Shown here one piece after another: positions 12,246 through 23,360 of a stretch of 64,000 nt of DNA. This DNA is from Piper betle (Eukaryota; Streptophyta; Magnoliopsida; Piperales; Piperaceae): positions 62,001 to 126,000 of the forward strand of contig JAURVB010014173.1 in the NCBI GenBank assembly GCA_033002965.1, read 5' to 3'. The stretch's first letter is position 1, and the number at the start of each line of letters is the position of its first letter. A program made the translations under genes and the position numbers. The notes under the pieces are model-generated. The model worked only from the letters and a program-made list of their open reading frames with translations, had not been told where the DNA came from and ran no database searches.

Positions 12246-12660
12246 GTTTAATTGTAGTTAGTTATATTTATTTATATAACAAAAATAACAAAGTATCATC
12301 AATACAACAATAGCTCAGTTGGGAGATTGTTTTTTGTTGGATACATGTATAAAAAAAATAAAAGTTGAAATTATTATTTGGGCCCAAAGAAAAATAAAAA
12401 TCGTAATTGGTATTTAGGGCTAATTAAGTGAGCTAGCTCGTGAACTAGTTTTGAACTCTCAAACGAACTGGGTTTCAAACTTGTCAAAATTAAACAGTTT
12501 AAGTGTATTCGAACTCGAATCAAACTCAAACAATATAAAAAAATATTCGAGTTAATTTCAAGTATATATATTTAAAACACATTTGATCTCGAATTGAATT
12601 CAAACGAACTTTGAGTTATACGAGTCGAGTTCGAACACTAAGCTCGGTCGATCGTTTAGC
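11745..12660 (+). repeat. dispersed repeat family B, copy 1
   Basis: About 0.9 kb of AT-rich DNA with many ACTCGACTC / GAGTTCGAA motifs near both ends. Its left part (TTAGTTTGTGAGTATTTAG, then GACTCGA motifs) is shared with 33.3 kb and, more distantly, 45.2 kb in the same orientation, and with 23.3 kb and 31.7 kb inverted. The interior has a (TA)n run at 12206–12240 and, at 12310–12323, TAGCTCAGTTGGGA, which fits a tRNA A-box. No protein is encoded. The class is unknown; a non-autonomous DNA element or SINE-bearing composite is possible. Confidence 0.6.
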
Positions 12661-14022
12661 AACCCTACATACGTTAGAGACCGCCATTTCAAGTCTGGTT
12701 TTCTTTATTTTAATTCACGTATCTTTTTTTCGGTTGCTCCGTAACGGTGCCCTCATTAATGACACGCAGCAAGGAACTAGCTACATTGAGCGCTTGCATA
12801 TGACCGCCCGAGCTACCGTGCCTTGGCTGTTAGAACACTATCATCCTGGATGCCCGCTGGAACAGTAGCTATTCTAACAACAGCAACAGCCGTAACATCT
12901 TATAAAATATTTAATTTGTAGCTTTAATAAATCCGATACAATGATCTATATGACCCCTAAAACATTGGTCATCGCGAGGGATTAGAGTGATTTTATGCCC
13001 CTAATTTCAATTGTCCTGTCATTATCTACAATTGACTATGGCGGAGTCCAAGTTGCAATCCGAGCACTTAGAGTAAGCTAAACTTTTTGTTATAGCTAAC
13101 CAAAACAACGTGGGGTACAATAGTCGTTGTTATATCAAAACTATCTTTTAAAAAATATTCTTTTAAAAATCCAAATCAAGAATGAGATAACTAAAAATCA
13201 TTAGTAGTACATTTCCATTGTTGCATTTTTTGTTTTTTTAAATTAAAAAATATGTACAAATAGAGAATAAAGAAGAGAAATATATTAAGAGCGAGATTAA
13301 AAAATAAAAACAGCATTAAGTCCTCTCATTTAAGCAACATAATTATAATTAGGAAGTCGATAATTCAATACGTTGGATGGCAATGATTCGTTGAGAGGCC
13401 GTAGTTTCAACTTTCCACCCTCTTGTTAGTTTAAATAAAAAAATTACTGTGTTATTTGCTTCCGCAAAAGAGTGCAATTTCCTGGTCAGTTGATGAGAAG
13501 ATGAGATTTTATTGTTCTAAAAGATCTAGAATAGTGATCTTTAGCTCTTTCAATTATCAATTCTAGCTGCACTGGTAGTGATCGTAGACTTAAATAAATT
13601 AGTAATGCCAAACAGGAAAAACTTGCTTCATATATGATCCCTCGTCCCTGATGATCTTCAATACTTGGAGGAACACAAGCTCCTTATACATGTTGAGCTA
13701 AGGGCCGATAGAACAAACCATCTTTCCAATGCAACGGCTGAATGAATAGCTTGCCGGAGTGATGCCAAATGAACAACTTTCAAGTACCGTCGATTCATGA
13801 GTGTGCGTGTATCAAAAGATTAAAAAAACCAGGAAATGATCGACAAACTCAGAATTGACCCAGACAGAAATGTTGGATCATGCTCGAGGCAATTGATTGG
13901 AAGGGTGGAACATGTGAGGAAGGAAAGGACTTCTCATATAGACTGGTGTGGATAGCAAATGAGGTTGTCTTTTGCCCTTTACCAGTCCCCCATGGAGCTC
14001 TCATGTCTTCCTGCACCCAATG
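12661..14022. other. intergenic, no gene recognised
   Basis: AT-rich sequence. An 85-residue frame at 12611–12868 starts inside the family B repeat and shows no known domain. I see no RNA gene or further repeat here. Confidence 0.35.
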
Positions 14023-14576
14023 TCAGCGGTGATTGTCGCCGGACTGTAAGAAGCCCATTCTTGTTTCTGCCAAAACTGACTTAAAATCATACTGGGTACC
14101 ACTCAGCACTGAGCTTTCATCAAATTCCATGCTGTAAAGTACTTCACATGACTCTTGTCCCTTGTTGTAAAAGCATCCAAAACGTTTCTGAGGTGAAACA
14201 GTGTCCACCACGTTTCCATATATCTCAACTTCAAGAAACGCGAACTGAAATTTCACATTACTCATCTTGCAAAGAATAAAGTGTTCGCCAGCTCAGTGAT
14301 ATGATGTGGTTTGCATGCGTGAGCCTCTGTTTGATAGTCTATAAGAAATTCATAATATGCAAAAGAAGTAAGAAATCTTGCACCCAAGCAATCTGACAGC
14401 TCAAAAAAACTTCTTCTCCCAAACAGATTGAACGTCACTGTTGAGCGTTGACTAATATTATTGTCAGCATGCGGTGAACTTTCTTTACATGTTACATGAA
14501 ATGCTGAAGTCAGAATAGGAATGGCTAGCACTGCTATGAGGGATAGAATAATGGATGGAAAAGACGTCTTCTCCAC
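14023..14576 (-). CDS. unrecognised, possibly secreted protein (frame-broken)
   Basis: Two overlapping minus-strand frames. The first (14576 down to 14262, 104 residues) starts MEKTSFPSIILSLIAVLAIP followed by ILTSAF, a good candidate signal peptide or membrane anchor. It ends in a cysteine-containing stretch. The second (14265 down to 14023, 80 residues) reads SNVKFQFAFLEVEIYGNVVD with RFGCFYNKGQESCEVLY further on, and looks coding by composition. They are out of frame, so either a small intron or an indel separates them. I do not recognise the family. It lies upstream of, and divergent from, the ANTH gene. Confidence 0.3.
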
Positions 14577-14900
14577 TTTTTTTCACTCGATAAGACTTGA
14601 TGTTAAGGATTTGAATTCTATGCAAATAAGACCAACTTTGGAAAGCTTGAAGAGCTCGACGACAGTTTTAATTAAGATGCTAAACAGAACTCAAAATTGA
14701 GGGTAGACCAGAACTAACAGTGAGCTTGGTCGCTTAAAGCAGATATTCCACTTCTCAATCTAATTGTCCTTGGCCAAATACGGCGCATTACATGGTATGG
14801 ATAAAAGAAAGAGTTGATTTTACAGAAGATTATAAACCTTCATTCATGCGTTGACACGTGGGTCTTATGCTCAGAAGAATAGAACTCTTGACTATATTAG

Positions 14901-15110
14901 CTAAGGTATCTGATGCCTAAACATATTTTTCTGGAGAGAAAGCAAGTACTCGCATTTGCGGTCCCCCGCCTTTATTTCCCGGACACCATCAAGTGAGTTG
15001 GGGACTTTTGCAAACTCATTTTGGCCTTCTTCAGATGTTGTAATGATGTTGATTGAAGAATACCTAATGAGAAAAAAACCACTTGAGTCAAAGAATATTT
15101 GATGGAACAT
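14901..15110 (-). CDS. unrecognised coding-like fragment
   Basis: A 69-residue minus-strand frame contains TSEEGQNEFAKVPNSLDGVR and EIKAGDRKCEYLLSLQKNM, whose amino-acid mix looks like real protein. In the genomic DNA the text TTTTTTTCTCATTAG precedes it, a plausible 3' splice site. It could be an exon of a gene that continues into 14023–14576 on the same strand. No family could be assigned. Confidence 0.22.
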   Translation of the reverse strand: MFHQIFFDSSGFFLIRYSSINIITTSEEGQNEFAKVPNSLDGVREIKAGDRKCEYLLSLQKNMFRHQIP

Positions 15111-15713
15111 GGAGCTGCCAATAGGAACAGCTTTTGGTGCTTTGGAACCTTGTGCTTAAAGGACAAGATTCTTCGCCCATGAACATAATCACAGGGTTGA
15201 CTCTTAGGTCTAAATCAAAATAATATCATATAGTGTATCCGTTACTTTAGGGACAAAAGAGAAGCCCTTGATTTCTTCCATTCTCTCAAATTCAGGGAAG
15301 TTAATTACCTGATCAACACTATAAAAGTTCCCGAGGAGAACTGAATATATTGCTCAACATGCGTGGCAAAGAATCCAAAGTCATTGGTTGCCCTCCTGAA
15401 TTTATGAATCACAGGCATAAAAATCAACATAACGACGTCAAAATCAGGCTATCAACATTATCTTACAAAAACTTTTCCGTAAGCTCCAAAACAAGGGAAA
15501 ATTTTTGACAAATTTCACACTATTGACATTTCACAACTAGCACTCCTATGCTCAAGCTGTGTATCTTTACTGTAGAAATGGATAATGGCCTGTTTTTTCA
15601 AGGTGAAAGAACCCATTAACCGGGAGACCGGGGGTGTTTAATTTAGCAGGCAATGGGTGCAGGCAGTGTTTAAAGGAGGACACTTTTGTCCCTGGAATGG
15701 CAGAAAAGCAGGA

Positions 15714-15719
15714 ATATAA
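15714..15719 (+). promoter_or_regulatory. candidate TATA box of the ANTH gene
   Basis: TATAAA within GGAATATAAAGGC lies about 160 bases upstream of the first ATG at 15878. It is the only good TATA-like motif in the proximal upstream DNA. Confidence 0.35.
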
Positions 15720-15877
15720 AGGCATGCAGTTTGGCTCCTGTGGATTAGATTTGACATTTCAAAGCTTCAAACACAAGGGTCTCACCCAATGGATTAAATT
15801 GCACCCATCCTTTTATCATTGCTACAAGTAAGCACCGCATATCCCCATCACGACACTCTTCACTAGACCATAGTCCG

Positions 15878-17197
15878 GTGTGCACCTCTTCCTTGTACAT
15901 GGCCATGCTCCGGCTGGCCCTTGGCTCCTTCAAGGACCAGGCAGCCATCGGCAAGGCCATCATCTCCGGCCACTGCCCGTTCGCCGACATCGAGATCGCC
16001 ATCGTTCGCGCCACGGCCCACGACGATGCACCCGCCGACGAGAAGTACGTGAACGAGATCCTCTTCCTGGTGTCCAACTCCCGGGGCTCCACCACCTTCC
16101 TGGCCGAGAGAATCTCTCGCAGGCTCGAGAAGACCCACGACCCCGTCGTCGCCCTCAAGACCCTCCTCCTCGTCCACCGCCTCATGCGAGGCGGCGACCG
16201 GAGTTTCGAGCAGGAGCTGCACTCCTCCCAGCAGTCGCGTTACCTCAGAATGAACAGCCTCCACTACTTGTTAATGCGCAATGGTTATGGCCATCTGCAG
16301 TACTTGGTCTCTTTCATTCACAATTATGCTAGCTACCTCGAGGAGAGGATATGTTGGGTGATCAACCGAGGTGGCAAACTAGTGCCAGTGATTCAACGGA
16401 GCTTATACAAAAACAAGTCCGTGGAGATGGTATTCTGTAACCTTCCCAAATGTCAGACCTTCCTAGACCGTGCCATGAACTGCCTGCCATTAAATGACCC
16501 ATCCTCATTGGACAAGCTAACTCAAGCTGCTCTCGCTATCATTTTAAGAGAGAGCATCCAGGTCTACAATAGCTTCCGTGAAGGTGTGGCCACTCTGGCT
16601 GATTCAATACTTGAGTTCAAGAAGAAAGCAAGAGAAGAAGCTTTCGACATCTTCAAGCGAGCTTCTAGCCAGAGCTATAAGCTATTTGACTTCTTCGAGA
16701 AATGCCAGAGATTAGTGGTGATTGAGGATAAAATCGTAGAGTACCCGTCTATTCAGATCATTGGTTCAGGTTGCGTGAAGAGCTTGGAAGGCTGCTTGAG
16801 TTGCTCTTCTGAATTTGACGATGGCATGTCCTTGTCGACCACTGTAGACAGGCCTCTACCACTCAAGGAGGCCATTGACTTGTCGGAGACTGCAACAGTT
16901 GAAGCAGTAAGAGATAACGCAGTGACTGTGGTGATCAAAGAAGTGGATTCTGAGTTCTCTTTGTCAAATATGGAGACAAGAATAAGTACTGTTTGGGTCG
17001 AATTCAACGACGAAGACGACTTCACAGAATCAACATACTGTAGCTATGAAGGCTTCTATGAACCATATGGTCTGGGTTTTGATGGACTACTAACAACAGA
17101 TGGAAGGTCGGACATGGTAAACATGGGGCAGCAAACTTCCCATAATCCCTTTATCTCTTCGTTTAGCACAAATTATGACAATCTTCTTGGGGGATAG
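15878..17197 (+). CDS. ANTH/AP180-type putative clathrin assembly protein
   Basis: Single uninterrupted exon, 439 residues. The N-terminal 260–280 residues form an ANTH domain: LGSFKDQAAIGKAI (phosphoinositide-binding start), YVNEILFLVSNS, VVALKTLLLVHRLMRGGD, FIHNYASYLEERICW. Family members bind PtdIns(4,5)P2 and clathrin at the plasma membrane and recruit cargo such as R-SNAREs for endocytosis. The C-terminal tail is acidic and ends with an NPF motif (residues 423–425), a ligand of EH-domain endocytic proteins, which fits. Methionines at residues 8 and 10 are alternative starts; the second gives the more usual ANTH N-terminus. The first third is very GC-rich and the rest much less so. It resembles the short single-exon Arabidopsis proteins of the At1g33340/At4g40080 type. 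No break seen. Confidence 0.9.
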   Translation: MCTSSLYMAMLRLALGSFKDQAAIGKAIISGHCPFADIEIAIVRATAHDDAPADEKYVNEILFLVSNSRGSTTFLAERISRRLEKTHDPVVALKTLLLVHRLMRGGDRSFEQELHSSQQSRYLRMNSLHYLLMRNGYGHLQYLVSFIHNYASYLEERICWVINRGGKLVPVIQRSLYKNKSVEMVFCNLPKCQTFLDRAMNCLPLNDPSSLDKLTQAALAIILRESIQVYNSFREGVATLADSILEFKKKAREEAFDIFKRASSQSYKLFDFFEKCQRLVVIEDKIVEYPSIQIIGSGCVKSLEGCLSCSSEFDDGMSLSTTVDRPLPLKEAIDLSETATVEAVRDNAVTVVIKEVDSEFSLSNMETRISTVWVEFNDEDDFTESTYCSYEGFYEPYGLGFDGLLTTDGRSDMVNMGQQTSHNPFISSFSTNYDNLLGG

Positions 17198-19028
17198 ATT
17201 ACTCTGTCGGAGCACAGAGCAATAATGATTTTGTTCATATAGGAGCCCTCGTAGTTAGTTTTAGTCAGTAAATTCTTAAGCTTGTGATTTTTTGTACTCC
17301 TTTAGCTAGAGCAATCTTGAATATTTATATCTCTTGATAAAGATTTAACCGGAGATTTAAGCATGCATAAATTTAACACTTCTTGGGCAATAATTAGCCT
17401 TTGCGACGTCTGATTTCCTAAAATGATAAAAGCAGCCGTGAGATCGGAGCCTTAGCCACAATATACAAATCAATTTCAAATTATGACCATGAAACAATCT
17501 ATGGTTTATGAGAGAGTAAAAACCAACCAGCTGGGAGGTCTTAAAAGCTAAGTTTCACTTTCAAAAACTCATCTTATGACATGGTACTAAGATACCTAAC
17601 TAAATTTATGACATTGGTCTTGACATGTTCTTTAATTTCAAAATACAAAAGATAAGATCAGTCCCCATGAAAGAACAGATGCTCAACACATCAAATATTT
17701 TAACCTGCACACTTACAAAAGTACAAATGGAAGAAAATAGTAGAAACTTGCCAATAGCAATTTTTTACCATAGGGATGAAAGATAAACAAGTTGCTGATA
17801 AAAATCTAAGTAATGGAGTGAAAGAGTACGATATGGTTCTACACAGAGAATCCAATTCCGAAATGACTAATATTTCTCATTCCCAAGCTTGCCTGCCTAC
17901 TATGGACTCATAACGTAGCCTCTAATAATCTCAAAGAATTTTAAAGCATGGCAAAGAAAACCTGCATGCATACCATCTATCGCAAAACAATCCATGAGCT
18001 TACATTTGTCACTGTTTTTTTCACAAGGGAATTTCATATTGAACTTTTAGAAGTATATTGAATAAAATCTGGCCTCATAATGAAATTGCTCAAAAAGTAA
18101 AATCTAATTCTTTTGGAAAGTAGAGAATCTAATGATGCCAGTATTCATTATGTGGAGTGGAAGGACCTACTCCTAGTTGGAAGCATACTATACAAGTGCT
18201 CTTTTCAAATATAAATCACAGAAAAGAACAACATATAAATAGAACATAATAATCCTACATGTCAAGGCAAGAAGAGAAAGGTGCGCCCTCACTTGAGAGG
18301 TTTCAAATCCTGCACAAAATGCAAAACCATATGAGTGTTATCAATGCGAACTACTAAAAATACAGCTTACTTAGAGGCACAATCGTGAGAAATAGAGTCC
18401 GAGCATATGGTTGGTAATTGCATTGCTGGATAACAAAAAAATCATTCAGGTTTTTCACAGACTGAAAATGAAACACAACTGGTGGAAACAAGCATCCTTT
18501 CATTCACAAAATATGAAGTGCAGGAGTTTGGAAGAACGGATGAGGCGAAACTGATTGTGAGTGGAATTAATACCCCAAATACTCAAGCAATTCATTCTTG
18601 CAACTATACTGATTCTGATAAACCCAAAGACCATGCATTTAATATAATTAATCAGTGGCCTTAACGATACCAAAAAGACACACATATATATATAATCATC
18701 AATCTCTAAAATAGCTGAACTACTTTCCATTGTGCAACATTTTTACTTTAAAGTCTTCAGTCAATGCCTAAATTCATGATGATACAATTAGCCTTCTAGA
18801 GATCTTGCGTATAAAAACTAGGCACTTATAGCAATAATATTTATAGTCTCGTTAGAAAATCAGTTAAAACATTCTCTACAGTCAGACTAGTTTAAAGACC
18901 TCAAAAATGAATTCCATACATGTATGCACAGGAACAAAATTAGATCAAAGACTTCATCTAGTACAAAGGAACATTTACAATGCTCATAAACAGAAGTAAA
19001 TGAACTCTTCTCTTTATGGTTTTTTGCA
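17198..19028. other. intergenic / 3' regions of two convergent genes
   Basis: Holds the presumed 3' UTR of the ANTH gene and, from the right, that of the release-factor-like gene, so the two are convergent. No other coding exon, RNA gene or repeat recognised. Confidence 0.4.
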
Positions 19029-21950
19029 TCAAACATTCATATGCTTCACATCATCCTCAACCACAGGATTACCCATAACACTAGTACAATATACAAGAAA
19101 TGGGACAGTATTTGCCTTAGATGCCCTAATTGCATTCACTTCCATTCTGAGAGAATCATCGGAGAGCAACAGCCGTGAGAGTGCTCCAGTACTTAATCTG
19201 CACATTCCAGGAATCATATATCTGTCTGCATGTCAGATAAGATTGCAACGAAGATTATGAAATTGAGAGACCCTACCCCAGTAATTTTGCTGCCTCAGAC
19301 ACAGATCCTTCCACTGCCAAAATAAGATCCAATAAAGCCTGCATTCCCTGACCATGAACATAAAGAAGATGTTACTTTTTAAATCGTGTTTTTTCAACTT
19401 GAAAGAATGAAAATTCAGTATTTTGAGATCAGGAGGATAATATAATTATAAAAAACAAAAACAAAAACAATACACTGCTGTAGGAAACATGGTGCTTACC
19501 AGGACAAATTTTGAATTATTAGGTCCAATTTGTGGACCAACTTCTCGGTCTCTAATTGTAGATTTTGCAGGAAGAATCTGCAGAAGCTCCAGAGGAGGAG
19601 AATACCCTTCAAGTCCTATCCTATTCCTGACTATTTCAGCAAGAAAAACACCAACGTGCATCAATATACAAGCGTTCCACCATACACAAATAACTTAAAT
19701 TATTAACAAATTTCCTTTACCCTCATAGTGAGCTGCGGATAGCATAAAAGAATCAGAGTCAAATAGAAAGCAACAAACGACATAATTCAGCCAACTCTAC
19801 AATGAATTATACTTCTTAGTTGATTGTATTGAACATGAGCAAAACACAAAGAGTGGCAACTTTATAATTCCCAACAATCATGAAAAAATAAATAAATAAA
19901 TAAGAAAATAAATTAATTAAAGAACCTGAATCCACTGAAAATAGACATCACAAGTCGAATTTCTGTCACAATGGGCAATATCTACAACCTAAAATCCCCT
20001 TTATCTTCTTCATCAACTATTTTCCTGTCTATTTTCTAAAGGGAGTTTTCCTCTTATTTATAGAAATAAAAGAGAATGATATCACTCGATAGTCTATCTC
20101 AACTATTGAGATAAATCTAGAGCAGATCTCAACTACAAAGACTAGGTATAGACCTTATCTTTTACTGATTTTTATTCAAATAATTTGTTGACACATCTTT
20201 TCCCATTATGTGCTAGTGAGAGATGTTGATGTTAGTTTAAATTGTATTCAAATGATTTTCCTCTTATTTATAGAGATAAAAGAGAATGATATCACTCCCT
20301 AGTTTATCTCAACTAATGAGATAAATCTAGACTAAATATCTCAACTACAAAGACTAGGTATAGACCTTTTCTTCTACTGATTTTTATTCAAATAATTTGG
20401 TGCCACATCTTTTCCCATTATGTGCTAGTGAGAGATGTTGGTGTTAGTTTTAATTGTATGCTCATAATTGAGATAAAGGTTCCACCAAATCATTTGAATA
20501 AAATCAGTAAGAGATAAAGTCCATACATAGTCTTTGTAGTTAAGATTTTTACTCCAGACTTATCTCATTAGTTGAGACAAACTAGGGAGTAATATCAATC
20601 TTTTTTATCTCAATAAATAAGAGGAAAACTCCCAGTAGAAAATAGACAGAGAAAAAGAGACAATGAAGAAGATAAACGGGAGGCAAGGTTGTGGATATTG
20701 TCCACTCTAGCAACAATTTGACTTGTGATATCTATTTTCAGTGGATCCAGGTTCTTTAATTAATTTATTTTCTAATTTATTAATTTCTTCATCTAATCAT
20801 GCATTACAATAATTAAATAAAATAATCATGCATGTATAAACATGTATTTATATATCATATCCTCAACAATGGTTACATTGGATTAATATATAAAAATCAT
20901 GCATATGAAATCATATGAATCAACAAATGATCTAATTTATGATAGAAACATGATGTATATATATTAATCAACATCTTAATGCGAAAACTATGAAATAAAA
21001 TTATCTGATCTCATATAAACAGTAAATATGACACGATCATCATGTTGGTTACAGCATTATTATGCATACAAAAAATCAAACGATATGTAAACAACAATCA
21101 GACTGGAACATGTAACCTACTTTCGATGCCAATAAAGAAACAAATAAATGAGAAAATAAATTAATTAAAGAACCTGGATCGACTGAAAATATATATCACG
21201 AGTCGAATTACTTTCACAATGAACAATATTCACAACCTTACTTTCTCCTTTCTCTTCTTCAATGTTTCTTTTCTCCATATATTTTCTACGGGGAGTTTTT
21301 CTCTTATTTATAAAGATAAAGGATAATTATATCAATCCCTAGTTTATATCAACTAATGAGATAAATCTGTCAGGTATAGACTCTTATTTGTGTGCTACGA
21401 ACAGAATAAGACATCGAGCTCAAGCCAAGCGTAACCAATGAAACCGATAATCGTGAAAAAAAACAAATAAAAATGACACCTTTGAGAGCTAAAAGCGTCC
21501 GTAGCCGAACCAATGCCGAAGCACGATTCATGTGCTGCGACCTATCCTCCACAGCCTGCATTCACATCACCAAAAGCACCCTATAAACACAACCAGACCA
21601 GTAATTATATATTAAAAAGAGAGAGAGGAAGATGGAGGAACCTGGGCAGTGATTCCGGTGGGCAAGTGCTTGAGGCGAACAGCACTCTCGCGCTTGTTAC
21701 GATGCTGCCCGCCAGGGCCGGAGGCCTTAAAGGTGCTCAGCTCGCATTGCTCCATCAGCTGCTCGTCCGACAGCAGGAGATAGTCTCTGCACCCGGCTCC
21801 TCTGGAAGCGGTGGCGCCGGCGGCGCCGTTGGCGGAGAAGGCCCGGAGACGGACGTGGGAAGGGCGGGGTTTGGCTGGTAGCAATGGGGATGGGACGGCG
21901 ACTAGCTTGTAGCAGGTCGAGAGGGACGACCGGATAACGCCGGCGGCCAT
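19029..21950 (-). CDS. organellar class-I release factor-like protein (GGQ domain, ICT1-type)
   Basis: Five minus-strand exons join in phase to 251 residues: 21642–21950, 21480–21555, 19500–19630, 19277–19347, 19029–19197. Residues 1–45 are rich in Ser, Ala and Arg and look like a mitochondrial or plastid transit peptide. The RF-1 catalytic loop [19 protein letters not shown] has the GGQ at 80–82, which triggers peptidyl-tRNA hydrolysis on the ribosome. Later blocks [65 protein letters not shown] and [20 protein letters not shown] are typical of the plant homologue, which has a C-terminal extension. It lacks the codon-recognition domains of full release factors, so a rescue role like ICT1 is inferred. 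An in-frame upstream ATG at 22004 would add 18 residues; the second ATG gives a better presequence. Intron 2 is 1.85 kb and full of repeats. Confidence 0.88.
19890..21375. repeat. direct and inverted repeat cluster inside intron 2
   Basis: A unit containing CTCTTATTTATAGAAATAAA, ATCTCAACTACAAAGACTAG and CATTATGTGCTAGTGAGAG occurs at about 20033–20250, again directly at 20251–20467, inverted at about 20470–20780, and partly direct again at 21128–21375. A leader with GAACCTG and CACAAGTCGAATT precedes the first and last forward copies and appears inverted at about 20690–20765. The middle pair forms a long imperfect palindrome. It looks like LTR or MITE copies inserted into each other; no coding sequence is present. 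Confidence 0.65.
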
Positions 21951-22035
21951 TGAAGCTCCCGGAAAGCTGACAACTTTTGTGTACTTTCTGCGCCGCTTCA
22001 TCAAACTTCGGTTAACATATTTAAACTTAAAGGAT

Positions 22036-22910
22036 CTGAATCAGAATCGGAATCGGTTTTCCAGGGAGTCGGAATCGGAATCGGAATCGGTCTGAATCGG
22101 CGAGGAATCGGTTCAGTTGAATCGGTCCAAATTAGTTTAATCGGTCATATATAATAATTTGATAATTCATAATATAAATATATTAAGATTAGGTATTGAT
22201 GTTATTTTGATATTATTCTGTATATTATAGTTTATGATATTTTTAAATATTTTTTAATATTTTTTAAATTATTTAGAATTAATTATTATTTTTAACTCGA
22301 GTTAGACTCGAGTCAACTTTTAATTACGAGAATGCCACCCTCCCATCTTTACCCCGCCGCCGCCGGCGGCCCGGTCGGCGGCGAGTCTCGCGGCGGCCAG
22401 CGGAGCTGAGGTCGGAATCGGGCGACGGTGGCGTGGTCGGACGGTCAGTGGCGTGGTCGGAAGGTCGAGGCGGCAGCAGTCGGACGGCGGAATCGCGGCG
22501 GAAGCGTCGGACGGCGGAAGCTGAGTTCGGAATCGGCGCAGTGTCGGACGGCGGAAGCGCGGCGGAGGGCGGAGCTGAGGTCGGAATCGGGCGGCGGTGG
22601 CGTGGTCGGACGGAGCTGAGGTCGGACGGCGGAATCGCGGCGGAGGGCGGCGGAGCGAACACGACGGCGGTTTGATTTTAGGTTTTTAAAATCCAAATTA
22701 CCATTTTACCCATGCTTAAATAATTTAATAAAAATCATACCTAGGGTATTTTGGTAATTTCATAAAACTGATTCCGATTTAAATCGGCCGATTCCGATTC
22801 CGAGTTAAATCGGTCGGAATCGGCCGAAAACAGCCGATTCGTGGACCGATTCGGGGCCAACCGAGTCGGCCCCGAAATCGGATCGGCGCGACGCCGATTC
22901 GTGAATCAGA
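22036..22910 (-). repeat. repeat family A, copy 1
   Basis: About 0.88 kb. Both ends are built from GAATCGG / CCGATTC reiterations. Inside are a GC-rich core (22330–22675), a TTACCATTTTACCCATGC-type AT-rich arm, and a junction with TCGAGTCAACTTTTAATTAC. It is the inverted counterpart of the copy at 26635–27526. The core reads open in several frames by composition only, so these are not genes. The terminal CATRGTTG seen in copies 2 and 3 is missing here, so this copy is slightly truncated. Probably a non-autonomous DNA transposon. Confidence 0.7.
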
Positions 22911-22914
22911 GATT

Positions 22915-23360
22915 TAAATTCGGTTTAAATAGTTTAAAATTTATTCGAATTAGGTCGATTAAGTTTTAAATACATATGTTTGAATTTAATTCGAATATTT
23001 TATATGTGTTTAAATTTGATTCGAGCTTGACTCAAAACTGTTTAAAAAATGAGGTCAATCATCAACTTGAATACTTATTATTTTAATTATTTTACTTCTT
23101 TATTATTATATTATATATATGTATATATATATAATATAATATAATATAAAAACTATATTATTATATTATTTTATAGAGTTGAATTCGAGTTATATCCAAG
23201 TCGAGTCGAGCACGGCTTTACTCAAACTCGGCTCGTAAGATTCGAGTTCGAGTTCGAGTTCGCGTTCAACTATTTAAATGTCGAGTTTCGAGTGGAGCGA
23301 AGCCAAACTAACGTTAAATGTTTACAAACTAACTCGTTTAATTAGTAGCCATATTTAAAC
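22915..23360 (-). repeat. dispersed repeat family B, copy 2 (partial, inverted)
   Basis: Lies directly against family A copy 1. It contains inverted GAGTTCGAGTTCGAGTTCG-type motifs, a TATATA-rich middle and, at its right end, ACAAACTAACTCGTTTAATT, the inverse of the start of copy 1 at 11.8 kb. No protein encoded. Confidence 0.55.

Noticed and set aside
12305..12345. tRNA gene suggested by TAGCTCAGTTGGGA
   Set aside because: Only an A-box-like stretch; no acceptor stem, anticodon arm or proper B-box at the right spacing.
15880..16332. 150-residue +2 frame and long antisense frames over the ANTH gene
   Set aside because: Shadow frames of a GC-rich coding region.
22324..22696. Open frames in the GC-rich core of family A copy 1
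   Set aside because: Low-complexity Arg/Pro/Gly peptides, repeated in other copies without a conserved reading frame.
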